64,000 nt of DNA from an uncultured Prevotellaceae bacterium (GCA_902781315.1 CACZIT010000011.1:1-64000), one strand, 5' to 3'. Positions 8,522 to 15,988 are shown, numbered from the stretch's first letter. Program-made: numbers and translations. Notes: a model not told the origin generated them from the sequence alone.

Positions 8522-8815
8522 ATGAGTAAAGAGCAATACATGGCTATACTGTCTTCTTGCAAGGAAACTTTGCAGGAGGACTTTGGCATCGTTTCACTGC
8601 GGTTGTTTGGTTCAACGGCAGTAGGCAAACATGGCCAAAACAGTGATGTCGATGTTTTTGTAGATACCAAGACTCCTAATCCTTTTTTGCTGATGCAGGC
8701 CAAAGAGTATTTGGAAGAAAAGACAGGATGTCCTGTTGATATTGTAAGAAACCACCAAAACTTAAACCCTCGTTTGAGAAAAAGAATTGATCAACATGGA
8801 ATTACTATCTTCTGA
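8522..8815 (+). CDS. mntA: MntA-like nucleotidyltransferase antitoxin
   Basis: This 97-residue minimal nucleotidyltransferase has the motif GS-x10-DVD (GSTAVGKHGQNSDVD), the usual active site of MNT-domain proteins. In characterised type VII pairs (HepT-MntA), the MNT protein modifies and silences the HEPN toxin by adding AMP near its RNase site. The next gene overlaps it by about 20 nt and is a HEPN protein, so the pair is almost certainly one such module. It sits between two genes for dockerin-tailed proteins, as a compact insertion with its own promoter. Confidence 0.88.
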   Translation: MSKEQYMAILSSCKETLQEDFGIVSLRLFGSTAVGKHGQNSDVDVFVDTKTPNPFLLMQAKEYLEEKTGCPVDIVRNHQNLNPRLRKRIDQHGITIF

Positions 8816-9185
8816 GGAAAAAGAACTTGCCCTTGACATTCTAGAGGACATACGCTCTGCGATAGAAAAACTTCAGGAAAGGACTAAGGATATCCACTCT
8901 GTTGACGATTTCCTTGGCAGTGAGACTGGTGTGATTCTGCTTGATGCTACATGCATGCTGCTTATTGCGATTGGCGAGAGTCTTAAAAATCTTGACAAGG
9001 TTACTCATGGAGACTTGCTTCCCATGTATCCGGCAATACCTTGGAAACAAGTAAAAGGCTTGCGTGATATTATTTCTCATCATTATTTTGATGTTGATGC
9101 AGATCAGATATGTTGGATTGTTACCAATGAACTTTCGCCATTGAAAAATGCAATCGATTATTTCATAGAGCATTTGACAGAGTAA
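8796..9185 (+). CDS. hepT: HepT-like HEPN toxin
   Basis: The product of 129 residues has the HEPN RNase motif Rx4HxY (RDIISHHY, near residue 100) followed by FDVD, typical of HepT. The reading frame opens with a TTG at 8787, but the ATG at 8796 gives a normal N-terminus (MELLSSEEKE) and I take it as the start. It overlaps the antitoxin gene, implying translational coupling. HepT proteins cleave RNA and are neutralised by the partner MNT enzyme. Confidence 0.87.
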   Translation: MELLSSEEKELALDILEDIRSAIEKLQERTKDIHSVDDFLGSETGVILLDATCMLLIAIGESLKNLDKVTHGDLLPMYPAIPWKQVKGLRDIISHHYFDVDADQICWIVTNELSPLKNAIDYFIEHLTE

Positions 9186-9217
9186 CCCACAGAAAAAATG
9201 TTAACAAGAAAACCTAT

Positions 9218-10633
9218 ATGAAACAAAACTACATGACAAGGATGGTGGCAGCTGCACTGCTCGCAGTGTGCAGTCTGCCTATGAATGCCCAGCTGAGCGG
9301 TACGGGCTTCTACCGATTCCGCAATGCTGAAAACACAGAAAACTACATTAGTCTGACGAATGATAAGTTTGATTATCAGGAAATCATCGGAAAGGCTTGT
9401 GGTGGTGGTAGCAATCTGGTGGATACAAGCAATCCTCTTTCCATTCTATTAGGTAATGTGACTTTCAAGGAAGATGGTGTGGCGAGGTGTTTATCTTGTG
9501 CCAGAGCTTTCCTGAGAACAGATATTCATATGGTGAAGGATGCAGATGTTATTGATCCTGCTTCGGTGATTTATGCAGACAAGCGTTATCCTACAAATAC
9601 TAGCAACAAGGAGTATAATCTTATAGGGCAAGGTATTAGCATGACGGCTCTAACTACTGGTAAATATGAGACAAGTAACATAACCGTTGAGTTTAGTAAT
9701 CTATATGTGACGATAGAAAATAGCAGTGGAAGCGGAACCAGCACACTATACACAGCCAAGATTCCTCTTACCGGTAAGGTGACTAAAGTTGCCAGTATGT
9801 CAGTGAATCTGCAAAAAACTCTCACCAACATGTACTTCGTGGATGATGCAGGGACGTTTAATGTCAACGAATCTAATTCAGCTCAGAATGCGAAGTGGTA
9901 TATAGAGCCTGTGACTCATTTCAATGTGCAGCCAGAAGTGGAGTTTGGAGGTAAGTTCTACACAACGTTGTATGTGCCGTTTGAATTTCAACTGAGCGGA
10001 GACGTGCAGAAGGCTTATTCCATAACAGCCATTGGCAATGATGGTATGTTGGAATTGACGGAAGTTGCTAAGCAGGGAGGAAAGGTTCCAGCTGGAACTC
10101 CTGTTCTGTTAGAGTGTATCTCGAATAACGCGGCAGCTTGCCAATTGATCCCCGTAGGATCTCCTCGAACCGATATGGCTTCAGCATATACAGGTTCTAA
10201 TCTACTGAAAGGAGCTTATTTCTGCAATCAAGATGGTAACGTTTACTATGATACTACGGCTGGTACAAACAAGGGTTCCTTCAACGCCAATCACTTCACC
10301 GCTCGCACCGATGCAATGTACGTCGTGGGGATCACCGCCTCCGGCAAGCTTGGATTTGTGAAGGCTACGGGGACTGCGATGCCGGCGAACAAGGCATGGC
10401 TGGAGTACACGGGGTCGGCAGAGCTGGTGCTGCCGTTTGAGGGCTCGAAGCCGGGCGACGTGGACTGCAGTGGCGACGTGACGATTGCCGACGTGAAGGC
10501 ACTGGTGAACATCATCCTGGGCAAGGCCACGGAGGCTGACAACTATGATAGGAAGGCCGCCAATGTCAACGGCGACGACGACATCACAATCGCCGACGTG
10601 ACGGCACTGGTGAATATGATTCTCAGAAAGTGA
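9218..10633 (+). CDS. Secreted protein with C-terminal dockerin-like repeats
   Basis: The 471-residue protein has a signal peptide ending near MNAQ (about residue 25). The middle is uncharacterised; a segment about 245-310 (VEFGGKFYTTLYVPFEF, then AGTPVLLEC) resembles a part of the 1561-residue neighbour near its residues 1290-1370. It ends in two dockerin repeats (GDVDCSGDVTIADVKALVN and ANVNGDDDITIADVTALVN). It may have been contiguous with the larger gene's operon before the mntA-hepT pair came between them. No enzyme domain is recognised; a surface or structural role is a guess. Confidence 0.7.
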   Translation: MKQNYMTRMVAAALLAVCSLPMNAQLSGTGFYRFRNAENTENYISLTNDKFDYQEIIGKACGGGSNLVDTSNPLSILLGNVTFKEDGVARCLSCARAFLRTDIHMVKDADVIDPASVIYADKRYPTNTSNKEYNLIGQGISMTALTTGKYETSNITVEFSNLYVTIENSSGSGTSTLYTAKIPLTGKVTKVASMSVNLQKTLTNMYFVDDAGTFNVNESNSAQNAKWYIEPVTHFNVQPEVEFGGKFYTTLYVPFEFQLSGDVQKAYSITAIGNDGMLELTEVAKQGGKVPAGTPVLLECISNNAAACQLIPVGSPRTDMASAYTGSNLLKGAYFCNQDGNVYYDTTAGTNKGSFNANHFTARTDAMYVVGITASGKLGFVKATGTAMPANKAWLEYTGSAELVLPFEGSKPGDVDCSGDVTIADVKALVNIILGKATEADNYDRKAANVNGDDDITIADVTALVNMILRK

Positions 10634-10689
10634 CGATGGCTTTCCGAGGATTCGACGCTCGTTCGGAACTCATCAAAGTTTGAGAAGTG

Positions 10690-11805
10690 ATGACGGAAGA
10701 AGAAAAATATGAGAAGAGGAGGGCTTTCGCCGGTGAGCGGAAGCCCTCTATGCTACGGCGCTGTGTGGGTCACGACTACACGGAGCGGCGGATGTATATG
10801 GTGACGATGGTCACGGAGGGACGGCGTCCGCTCTTCGGCCAGGTGGTGGGACGCAGCGACGGAAGTGCGGGCTCGGCTGAGGAGCCGCGCATGGTGCTCT
10901 CGCCGCTGGGGAAGGCTGTGGCAGAGCGCTGGATGGCAACGGAGAAGGTGTACCCGGAGATTGAGGTGGTGGCGCTGCAGATGATGCCTGACCATCTGCA
11001 TGGCATCTTGTTCGTGAAGGAGAAGATGGAGAGGCATCTGGGGATGGCCATCAAGGGCTTCAAGACGGGCTGCAACAAGGCGTACCGACAGCTGGTGCTG
11101 GGAAGGCAGGAGGGGGACGGGCTCGGGTTTGTCGCGACCAGGTCGCAACAGTCACAACTGGCTGGGGACACTGGGGCTGAGGGCACTCGGGCTGAGGGCG
11201 AGGGGAAGCGCGACAGGAGGTTGGACGACAGGGAGCACGGGATGCTGTTTGCCCTGGGGTATAACGACAAGGTGCTGCTGAGGGCGGGGCAGCTGGAGAC
11301 GTGGCTGCGCTACCTGAAGGATAACCCGCGGCGACTGCTGATGAAGCGGGAACGCCCGGACTTGTTCCGCGTGCAGCGGGGACTGACGGTGGGAGGGCTG
11401 GTGTTCTCGGCCCTGGGGAACAGGTTTCTTCTGGACAGGCCGCTGAAGGTGCCGGTGAGGTGCTCGCGGCGGCTGACGGAGAAGGAGATAGAGGGGGAGG
11501 TGGCTCGCTTTCTGGGAATGGCCAAGGAGGGGGCTGTGCTGGTGTCGCCGTCGATCTCGCCAGGAGAAAAACGGGTGATGAGGGCGGCGTTTGACGCGGG
11601 CTTCCCGGTGGTGTATCTGCAGGAGAACGGGCTGGGGGAGCTGGCGAGCCCGGGTGGAGTGAGGATGGACGCCTGCAGCCGTGGGCAGCTGCTGATCCTG
11701 GCTCCGTGGGAGCAGCATCTGGATAAGCGGGTGATCAGCAGGGAGCAGTGCCTGTCGCTGAATGACATGGCGAGGCGGGTATGCGAGGCGGAAGGAGGGA
11801 GGTGA
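10690..11805 (+). CDS. REP-associated tyrosine transposase (RAYT) with an extra C-terminal domain
   Basis: The N-terminal ~140 residues form a Y1 transposase (HUH) domain: the His-x-His pair is in MPDHLHGIL (residues 102 and 104 from the ATG) and a candidate catalytic Tyr is in GCNKAYRQL (near 132). RAYTs nick REP palindromes and are thought to spread them. A low-complexity linker (about 140-180) contains a palindrome related to one just after the stop. The last ~135 residues look like a Rossmann-type nucleotide-binding fold (VLVSPSISPGEKRVM, then PVVYLQ, then LLILAPWEQ), in the manner of DprA/SLOG proteins. The frame opens at GTG 10687; ATG 10690 is the better start. The Y1 call is firm and the C-terminal one tentative. 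Confidence 0.8.
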   Translation: MTEEEKYEKRRAFAGERKPSMLRRCVGHDYTERRMYMVTMVTEGRRPLFGQVVGRSDGSAGSAEEPRMVLSPLGKAVAERWMATEKVYPEIEVVALQMMPDHLHGILFVKEKMERHLGMAIKGFKTGCNKAYRQLVLGRQEGDGLGFVATRSQQSQLAGDTGAEGTRAEGEGKRDRRLDDREHGMLFALGYNDKVLLRAGQLETWLRYLKDNPRRLLMKRERPDLFRVQRGLTVGGLVFSALGNRFLLDRPLKVPVRCSRRLTEKEIEGEVARFLGMAKEGAVLVSPSISPGEKRVMRAAFDAGFPVVYLQENGLGELASPGGVRMDACSRGQLLILAPWEQHLDKRVISREQCLSLNDMARRVCEAEGGR

Positions 11806-11820
11806 GGGGGTGCGGGATTT

Positions 11821-11843
11821 TTGTTGCGACTCGGTCGCAACAA
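11821..11843. repeat. 23-nt perfect hairpin behind the RAYT gene (candidate REP)
   Basis: TTGTTGCGAC-TCG-GTCGCAACAA, a ten-base-pair perfect stem 15 nt after the RAYT stop, followed by ACGCGACTCG. A related hairpin lies in the RAYT gene (about 11131-11151) and another, with a compensatory stem change, in dnaX (14116-14134). Confidence 0.7.
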
Positions 11844-11880
11844 ACGCGACTCGTAGGGTGTGGGGGGCAGGCTTTTCCTC

Positions 11881-11944
11881 GTGATCCCGTTGGGATTCAA
11901 CCCCAAGAGCTTCGGGACTTTTTCTGGCCTCATTCGGCTAAATG
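11881..11944 (-). pseudogene. Degenerate tRNA-Arg copy 3 (outermost)
   Basis: Read on the minus strand it keeps the tRNA T-arm, the variable loop and the 3' acceptor strand (CGGGATCAC). The 5' acceptor strand is missing, the D-arm is shortened and the anticodon CCG is lost. The 3' CCA is not intact. Confidence 0.75.
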
Positions 11945-11983
11945 AAAAAAGGGAGAACCCGTTTTGGGCACTCCCCTTTCCTT

Positions 11984-12048
11984 TGGTGATCCCGTTGGGA
12001 TTCAACCCCAAGACCTTCAGAACTTTTTCTGACCTCATTCGGCTAAAT
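11984..12048 (-). pseudogene. Degenerate tRNA-Arg copy 2
   Basis: Same structure as copy 3, but the 3' end still encodes ACCA. The anticodon stem halves TCAGA/TCTGA remain, while the loop between them is AAAAGT rather than TTCCGGT. It is followed on the minus strand by its own GGGAG/CTCCC hairpin. Confidence 0.78.
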
Positions 12049-12091
12049 GAAAAAAGGGAGAAGCCGTTTGTGGGCACTCCCTTTTCCTTTC

Positions 12092-12156
12092 GTGATCCCG
12101 TTGGGATTCAACCCCAAGACCTTCAGGACTTTTTCTGACCTCATTCGGCTAAATGA
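12092..12156 (-). pseudogene. Degenerate tRNA-Arg copy 1 (next to the intact tRNA)
   Basis: As copies 2 and 3. The GTGATCCCG starts of successive units lie at 11881, 11987, 12092 and 12198, giving a period of 105-106 nt that ends in the intact tRNA. Confidence 0.78.
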
Positions 12157-12190
12157 AAAAAGGGAGAGCCGTTTGTAGGCACTCCCTTTT
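12155..12190 (-). terminator. Terminator of tRNA-Arg, repeated in the array
   Basis: On the minus strand AAAAGGGAG pairs with CTCCCTTTT, followed by more T. Equivalent hairpins follow pseudo-tRNA copies 1 and 2, so the duplicated unit is tRNA 3' part plus terminator. Confidence 0.75.
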
Positions 12191-12194
12191 CCTT

Positions 12195-12271
12195 TGGTGA
12201 TCCCGTTGGGATTCAAACCCAAGACCTTCAGAACCGGAATCTGACGCTCTATTCAGCTAAGCTACGGGACC
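12195..12271 (-). tRNA. tRNA-Arg(CCG)
   Basis: It is 77 nt with encoded CCA. The acceptor stem GGTCCCG/CGGGATC pairs fully with one G-T. The anticodon arm TCAGA-TTCCGGT-TCTGA gives anticodon CCG, and the T-arm is TTGGG-TTTGAAT-CCCAA. A -7 box lies at 12313-12320 and a terminator at 12155-12190. Three degenerate tandem copies follow it. Confidence 0.95.
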
Positions 12272-12274
12272 AGT

Positions 12275-12288
12275 TGGCGCCTGCGGCG
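12275..12288. repeat. Single GC hairpin (GTGTAA-linker type)
   Basis: GGCGCCTGCGGCGC followed by GTGTAA, between the tRNA 5' end and its promoter, so it would be in the tRNA leader. Confidence 0.5.
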
Positions 12289-12312
12289 CGTGTAATGCTG
12301 GTTTTGCGGGTG

Positions 12313-12320
12313 CAAAGGTA
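12313..12320 (-). promoter_or_regulatory. -7 promoter element of tRNA-Arg
   Basis: TACCTTTG on the minus strand, 42 nt before the mature tRNA 5' end and divergent from the asnA promoter. Confidence 0.6.
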
Positions 12321-12394
12321 CAAAGAAAAGTTGAAACTTCAAAGCTAAAGAGAAAAAACTTAAGACTTTGGGCCTGAAACTTCAAACTTTTTAT

Positions 12395-12402
12395 TACCTT
12401 TG
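12395..12402 (+). promoter_or_regulatory. -7 promoter element of asnA
   Basis: TACCTTTG, 32 nt before the ATG at 12434. It rules out the longer reading frame that opens upstream at 12368. Confidence 0.65.
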
Positions 12403-12433
12403 CCGCGTAATTACTAAAAAGGTAAAAGGATTT

Positions 12434-13471
12434 ATGAGTAAGGTGATTTGCCCGAAGGGGTATAAGGCTCTGCTGGACATGCGTCAGACGGAGCAGGGTA
12501 TCAAGCAGATTAAGGACTTCTTTCAGCAGAACCTGTCGACGGAACTGCGGTTGCGCCGTGTGACGGCACCGCTGTTCGTGCTGCAGGGACTGGGCATCAA
12601 CGACGACCTGAACGGCGTGGAGCGTCCGGTGACGTTCCCCATCAAGGATATGGGTGACGCACGGGCTGAGGTGGTGCACTCGCTGGCGAAATGGAAGCGA
12701 CTGACGCTGGCTGAGCAGCAGGTGAAGCGCGGCTACGGCATCTATACGGACATGAACGCCATTCGTGCCGACGAGGAACTGGATAACCTGCATTCGCTGT
12801 ATGTGGACCAGTGGGACTGGGAGGCGGTGATAGGTCGTGAGGACCGCACGCTGGCATTCCTGAAGGACGTGGTGAGGCGCATCTATGCCGCCATACGTCG
12901 CACGGAGTATCTGGTGGGCGAGACGTACCAGCAGCTGAAGCCGTTTCTGCCGGAGGAGATTCACTTTATTCATGCCGAGGAACTGCTGCAACGCTACCCG
13001 GGACTGACGGCGAAGGAGCGTGAGGATGCCATCTGCAAGGAGTGGGGAGCGGTGTTCGTGATTGGCATCGGTGGACGGCTGTCGAACGGCGAGAAGCACG
13101 ACGGTCGCGCTGCCGACTACGACGACTGGTCGACGGTGGCCGAGAACGGGCTGGCTGGCCTGAACGGCGACATCCTGATATGGTATCCTGTGCTGGAGCG
13201 CTCGTTCGAGTTGTCGTCGATGGGTATACGTGTGGATGAGGAGAGCCTGTTGCGCCAGTTGGCGTTGGAGCATCAGGAGGAGAGGAAGGAACTGTATTTC
13301 CACCGCCAGCTGCTGGCAGGCCGGTTGCCGCTGAGCATCGGTGGCGGTATCGGCCAGAGCCGTCTGTGTATGGTGTTGCTGCAAAAGGCACACATCGGCG
13401 AGATTCAGGCGTCGATATGGCCGGAGGAGATGCGTGAGCAGTGTCGGCAGTTGGGGATTAGGGTGATTTAG
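12434..13471 (+). CDS. asnA: Aspartate-ammonia ligase (asparagine synthetase A)
   Basis: The 345-residue protein matches AsnA over its full length. Landmarks are the N-terminal FFQQNLSTELRLRRVTAP, the substrate segment NGVERPVTFPIKD, SLAKWKR, YTDMNAIRADE, VDQWDWE and the C-terminal SIGGGIGQSRLCM, where class II tRNA-synthetase-like ATP binding occurs. It makes asparagine from aspartate, ammonia and ATP in the cytosol. I start it at ATG 12434, just behind a promoter. It is a single-gene unit followed by a hairpin array. Confidence 0.96.
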   Translation: MSKVICPKGYKALLDMRQTEQGIKQIKDFFQQNLSTELRLRRVTAPLFVLQGLGINDDLNGVERPVTFPIKDMGDARAEVVHSLAKWKRLTLAEQQVKRGYGIYTDMNAIRADEELDNLHSLYVDQWDWEAVIGREDRTLAFLKDVVRRIYAAIRRTEYLVGETYQQLKPFLPEEIHFIHAEELLQRYPGLTAKEREDAICKEWGAVFVIGIGGRLSNGEKHDGRAADYDDWSTVAENGLAGLNGDILIWYPVLERSFELSSMGIRVDEESLLRQLALEHQEERKELYFHRQLLAGRLPLSIGGGIGQSRLCMVLLQKAHIGEIQASIWPEEMREQCRQLGIRVI

Positions 13472-13478
13472 TTGAGAG

Positions 13479-13622
13479 AGCGCCTGCGGCGCTGTTGAGA
13501 AAGGTTGAGAAAGCGCCTGCGGCGCGGGTTGAGAAGGGTTGAGAGGCGCCTGCGGCGCTGTTGAGAAAGGTTGAGAAAGCGCCTGCGGCGCGAGGTGAGA
13601 AGCGCCTTTGGCGCGGTTGAGA
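13479..13622. repeat. Five GCGCC-TGC-GGCGC hairpins with GTTGAGAA linkers
   Basis: Four hairpins of GCGCCTGCGGCGC and one of GCGCCTTTGGCGC are separated by GTTGAGAAAGGTTGAGAAA-type linkers. The array fills the gap between the convergent asnA and dnaX and could terminate both. The linker word also makes the C-terminal VEK repeat of the protein encoded at 56999-58546. Confidence 0.75.
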
Positions 13623-13630
13623 AAGGGGGG

Positions 13631-15556
13631 TTAGGTGAGTTGCAGGCCGAGGAGGTCGCGCAACTTTTCGAATGAGGGGTTGTCGCGTCTGATTTCATCG
13701 AACAATTGTTTACGGGTGAGAACGGGTTTCACTTCACTGCCTTCTGCTTTGCGAAGTGTAAACTGTATCTGACCATTGTGCAAGTCCTTGGCCAGGGTGG
13801 CACGGATGCGGCCCTTGATGCTGCTGACCTGATTGAGCAGGATGTCGTTGTCGAAGACCAGCTCAATCTGGTTGGCTTCCACGATGTGGGGTCGCAGGTT
13901 TTTCATTCGCATGGCCATGGCCTTCATCTCCTGTGGCATGCGGTTGCACATGGCAAGCCAGGCGTTGACGAGCTGCTCGTCGGTGAAGGCGGTGCTTTCC
14001 TCTTTATTCGTGATTTCAGGCTCGGCCTTCTGTGCTGTGGCGGAGGTTTGCTCTGACTCCTTTCGCAGGCCGCGGAAGGTGATGCCTAATTCGCCTAGCT
14101 TCAGCTTGGGGACGGGCTGCGACGCGGTCGCAGCAAACGCAACGGCTGCCGAGGAAGAGGAAGCGGCGGCTGCGGAGGAAGGGGAAGCAACGGCTGCGGG
14201 GGAGGAAGGGGGAGCGGCTACTGAGGGGGGAGCGGCTGCTGAAGGGGAGGCGGCTGCTGATGGGGAGGCAGCGGCTGATGGGGAGGCAGCGGCTGATGGG
14301 GAAGCAGCGGCGGTAGGGGAGGACTGGGGGGTATTGGCACGGCGCCCAACGGCGGCACCCTGCTGGCTCGCCTTCGGTTGTTGGACGTTGTTAAGAAGTT
14401 TCCGAAACAGGGATTTTAATCTCTTGGGGCTACGCCCCGCGCTGGGTACGTCGGTGTCCTCGGGCTGGGTGATCTGAGCCACTTGGATGAGTGTCAGTTC
14501 GACGAGCAGACGCTTGTTGGACGACTGGCGGTAGCCCTGGTCGCACTGGTTCAGCAGACGCAGTGCTTTATATAAAAAGGTGGTGGGCACTTTCTGAGCC
14601 TGTTGCTGGTAGCGCTCGCGTTGCTGCTGGCTGACCTCGAGGAGCGGCAGTGTCTGGGCATCCTTTGCCATGAGCACGTTTCGCACGTGGGCGGCCAGTC
14701 CGTTGACGAGTTGTCCGCCGTCGAAGCCGTGGCCCACAATCTGGTTGAGCAGCACCATGATGTCGGCCACCTTGTTTTCCAAGGCGAGGTCGACGATGCG
14801 GAAGTAGTTGTCGGAGTCGAGCACGTTGAGGTCTTCGATGACCTTCTGATAGGTGATGGTGCCCTGGCAGAACGATGCCACCTGATCGAAGATGGACAGG
14901 GCATCGCGCATGCCACCGTCGGCTTTCTCGGCGATGACGGCCAGTGCCTCTTCCTCGTAGCTGATACCCTCCTGCTCGGCCACACGCTTCAGGTGGGCGA
15001 TGGTGTTCTCCACGGTCATGCGCTCGAAATCGTAAATCTGGCAACGCGAGATGATGGTGGGCAGAATTTTGTGCTTCTCGGTGGTGGCGAGGATGAAGAT
15101 GACGTGCTGTGGCGGTTCTTCGAGCGTCTTCAGGAAGGCGTTGAAGGCTGCCGTGGAGAGCATGTGCACCTCGTCGATGATGAACACCTTGTAGCGTCCT
15201 ACCTGCGGCGGGATGCGTGTCTGCTCCATGAGCGACTTGATGTTCTCCACCGAGTTGTTGGAGGCCGCGTCGAGTTCGAAGATGTTGTAAGACCGCTGTT
15301 CGTTGAAAGCCTGGCACGACTCACAATGGTTGCAGGCCTCGCCGTCCTCGGTCGGCGTGAGGCAGTTGATGGCCTTGGCGAAGATGCGGGCGCAGGTGGT
15401 CTTTCCCACGCCGCGCGGGCCGCAGAAGAGGTAGGCATGGGCCAGTTTTCCGCTGCGCACGGCATTCTTCAGCGTGGTGGTGAGCGCACTCTGTCCGACT
15501 ACCGAGTCGAATGTCATCGGGCGGTATTTGCGTGCTGAAACAATATATTCTTCCAT
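13631..15556 (-). CDS. dnaX: DNA polymerase III subunit gamma/tau
   Basis: The 641-residue clamp-loader ATPase has Walker A GPRGVGKTTCAR (near residue 45), a zinc-binding cysteine cluster (CLTPTEDGEACNHCESC), Walker B IIDEVHML and a sensor segment. Residues about 415-480 are a low-complexity run of SPSAAA and PPS units, encoded by an 18-nt DNA repeat (about 14230-14320); a GTCGC hairpin related to the RAYT palindrome lies in the same linker. The C-terminal part (about 510-641) is the tau-like polymerase-contact region of Bacteroidetes. Its promoter (15577-15584) faces the divIC-like promoter. Confidence 0.95.
   Translation of the reverse strand: MEEYIVSARKYRPMTFDSVVGQSALTTTLKNAVRSGKLAHAYLFCGPRGVGKTTCARIFAKAINCLTPTEDGEACNHCESCQAFNEQRSYNIFELDAASNNSVENIKSLMEQTRIPPQVGRYKVFIIDEVHMLSTAAFNAFLKTLEEPPQHVIFILATTEKHKILPTIISRCQIYDFERMTVENTIAHLKRVAEQEGISYEEEALAVIAEKADGGMRDALSIFDQVASFCQGTITYQKVIEDLNVLDSDNYFRIVDLALENKVADIMVLLNQIVGHGFDGGQLVNGLAAHVRNVLMAKDAQTLPLLEVSQQQRERYQQQAQKVPTTFLYKALRLLNQCDQGYRQSSNKRLLVELTLIQVAQITQPEDTDVPSAGRSPKRLKSLFRKLLNNVQQPKASQQGAAVGRRANTPQSSPTAAASPSAAASPSAAASPSAAASPSAAAPPSVAAPPSSPAAVASPSSAAAASSSSAAVAFAATASQPVPKLKLGELGITFRGLRKESEQTSATAQKAEPEITNKEESTAFTDEQLVNAWLAMCNRMPQEMKAMAMRMKNLRPHIVEANQIELVFDNDILLNQVSSIKGRIRATLAKDLHNGQIQFTLRKAEGSEVKPVLTRKQLFDEIRRDNPSFEKLRDLLGLQLT
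14116..14134. repeat. GCTGCGAC hairpin inside dnaX
   Basis: GCTGCGAC-GCG-GTCGCAGC followed by AAACGC. Compared with the post-RAYT hairpin (GTTGCGAC/GTCGCAAC then AAACGC), one base pair has changed on both strands. Confidence 0.6.
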
Positions 15557-15576
15557 AAGTTTTCGATAATATTGTG

Positions 15577-15584
15577 CAAAGTTA
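15577..15584 (-). promoter_or_regulatory. -7 promoter element of dnaX
   Basis: TAACTTTG on the minus strand, 20 nt before the dnaX ATG. An AAAGTTT tandem repeat (about 15592-15627) separates it from the opposing promoter. Confidence 0.6.
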
Positions 15585-15629
15585 CAAAAAAAGTTTAGAG
15601 TTAAAAGTTTAAAGTTTAAAGTTTTTTTG

Positions 15630-15637
15630 TACCTTTG
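15630..15637 (+). promoter_or_regulatory. -7 promoter element of the divIC-like gene
   Basis: TACCTTTG, 29 nt before the ATG at 15667. Confidence 0.65.
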
Positions 15638-15666
15638 CAGAAAATCTACATTGAACGATTATAAAT

Positions 15667-15984
15667 ATGGCAAGCCGAATCAGTGCAATATGGAATTTCC
15701 TGGCCCACTACAAATATCTGATAGTGGTGGTCATTGGTGTGGCCATCGTGGGATTCCTCGACGACAATAGTTTTATCAAGCGCATGCAATATGACATGCA
15801 GATCAGCGACCTGAAAGAGGAGATTGCGAAGTATGAGGCCCGTCATGCCGACGACTCACGTAGGCTGAACGAGCTGAAGCGCGACCCAAAGGCCATTGAG
15901 AAGATTGCCCGCGAGCGCTACTTCATGAAGGCCGACGACGAGGACATCTATATTTTCAGTGATCAGATAGGCAAGGAGGAATAA
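15667..15984 (+). CDS. Septum formation initiator (FtsB/DivIC family)
   Basis: A 105-residue bitopic protein: short N-terminus, one membrane helix (about 18-32, YLIVVVIGVAIVGFL), then a coiled coil (about 42-75) and the family's C-terminal signature DPKAIEKIARERYFMK. Such proteins join FtsL and FtsQ in the divisome. The next gene begins 4 nt after its stop, so both are probably co-transcribed. Confidence 0.88.
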   Translation: MASRISAIWNFLAHYKYLIVVVIGVAIVGFLDDNSFIKRMQYDMQISDLKEEIAKYEARHADDSRRLNELKRDPKAIEKIARERYFMKADDEDIYIFSDQIGKEE

Positions 15985-15988
15985 GCGT

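Noticed and set aside
8787-8795. TTG start for hepT
   Set aside because: The frame opens there, but the ATG three codons later gives a normal N-terminus and overlap; no evidence favours TTG.
11860-12138. ORFs running through the 106-nt repeats
   Set aside because: They are frames across pseudo-tRNA and terminator units with no support as proteins.
12155-12190. A phage or integrative element attachment site at the tRNA-Arg 3' end
   Set aside because: No integrase lies near, and the duplicated part includes the terminator at a regular period, which fits tandem duplication better; I kept this only as an alternative.
14230-14320. Sequencing or assembly artefact in the dnaX SPSAAA repeat
   Set aside because: Low-complexity Ala/Pro/Ser linkers are common between the ATPase and tau parts of DnaX, and the frame is intact.
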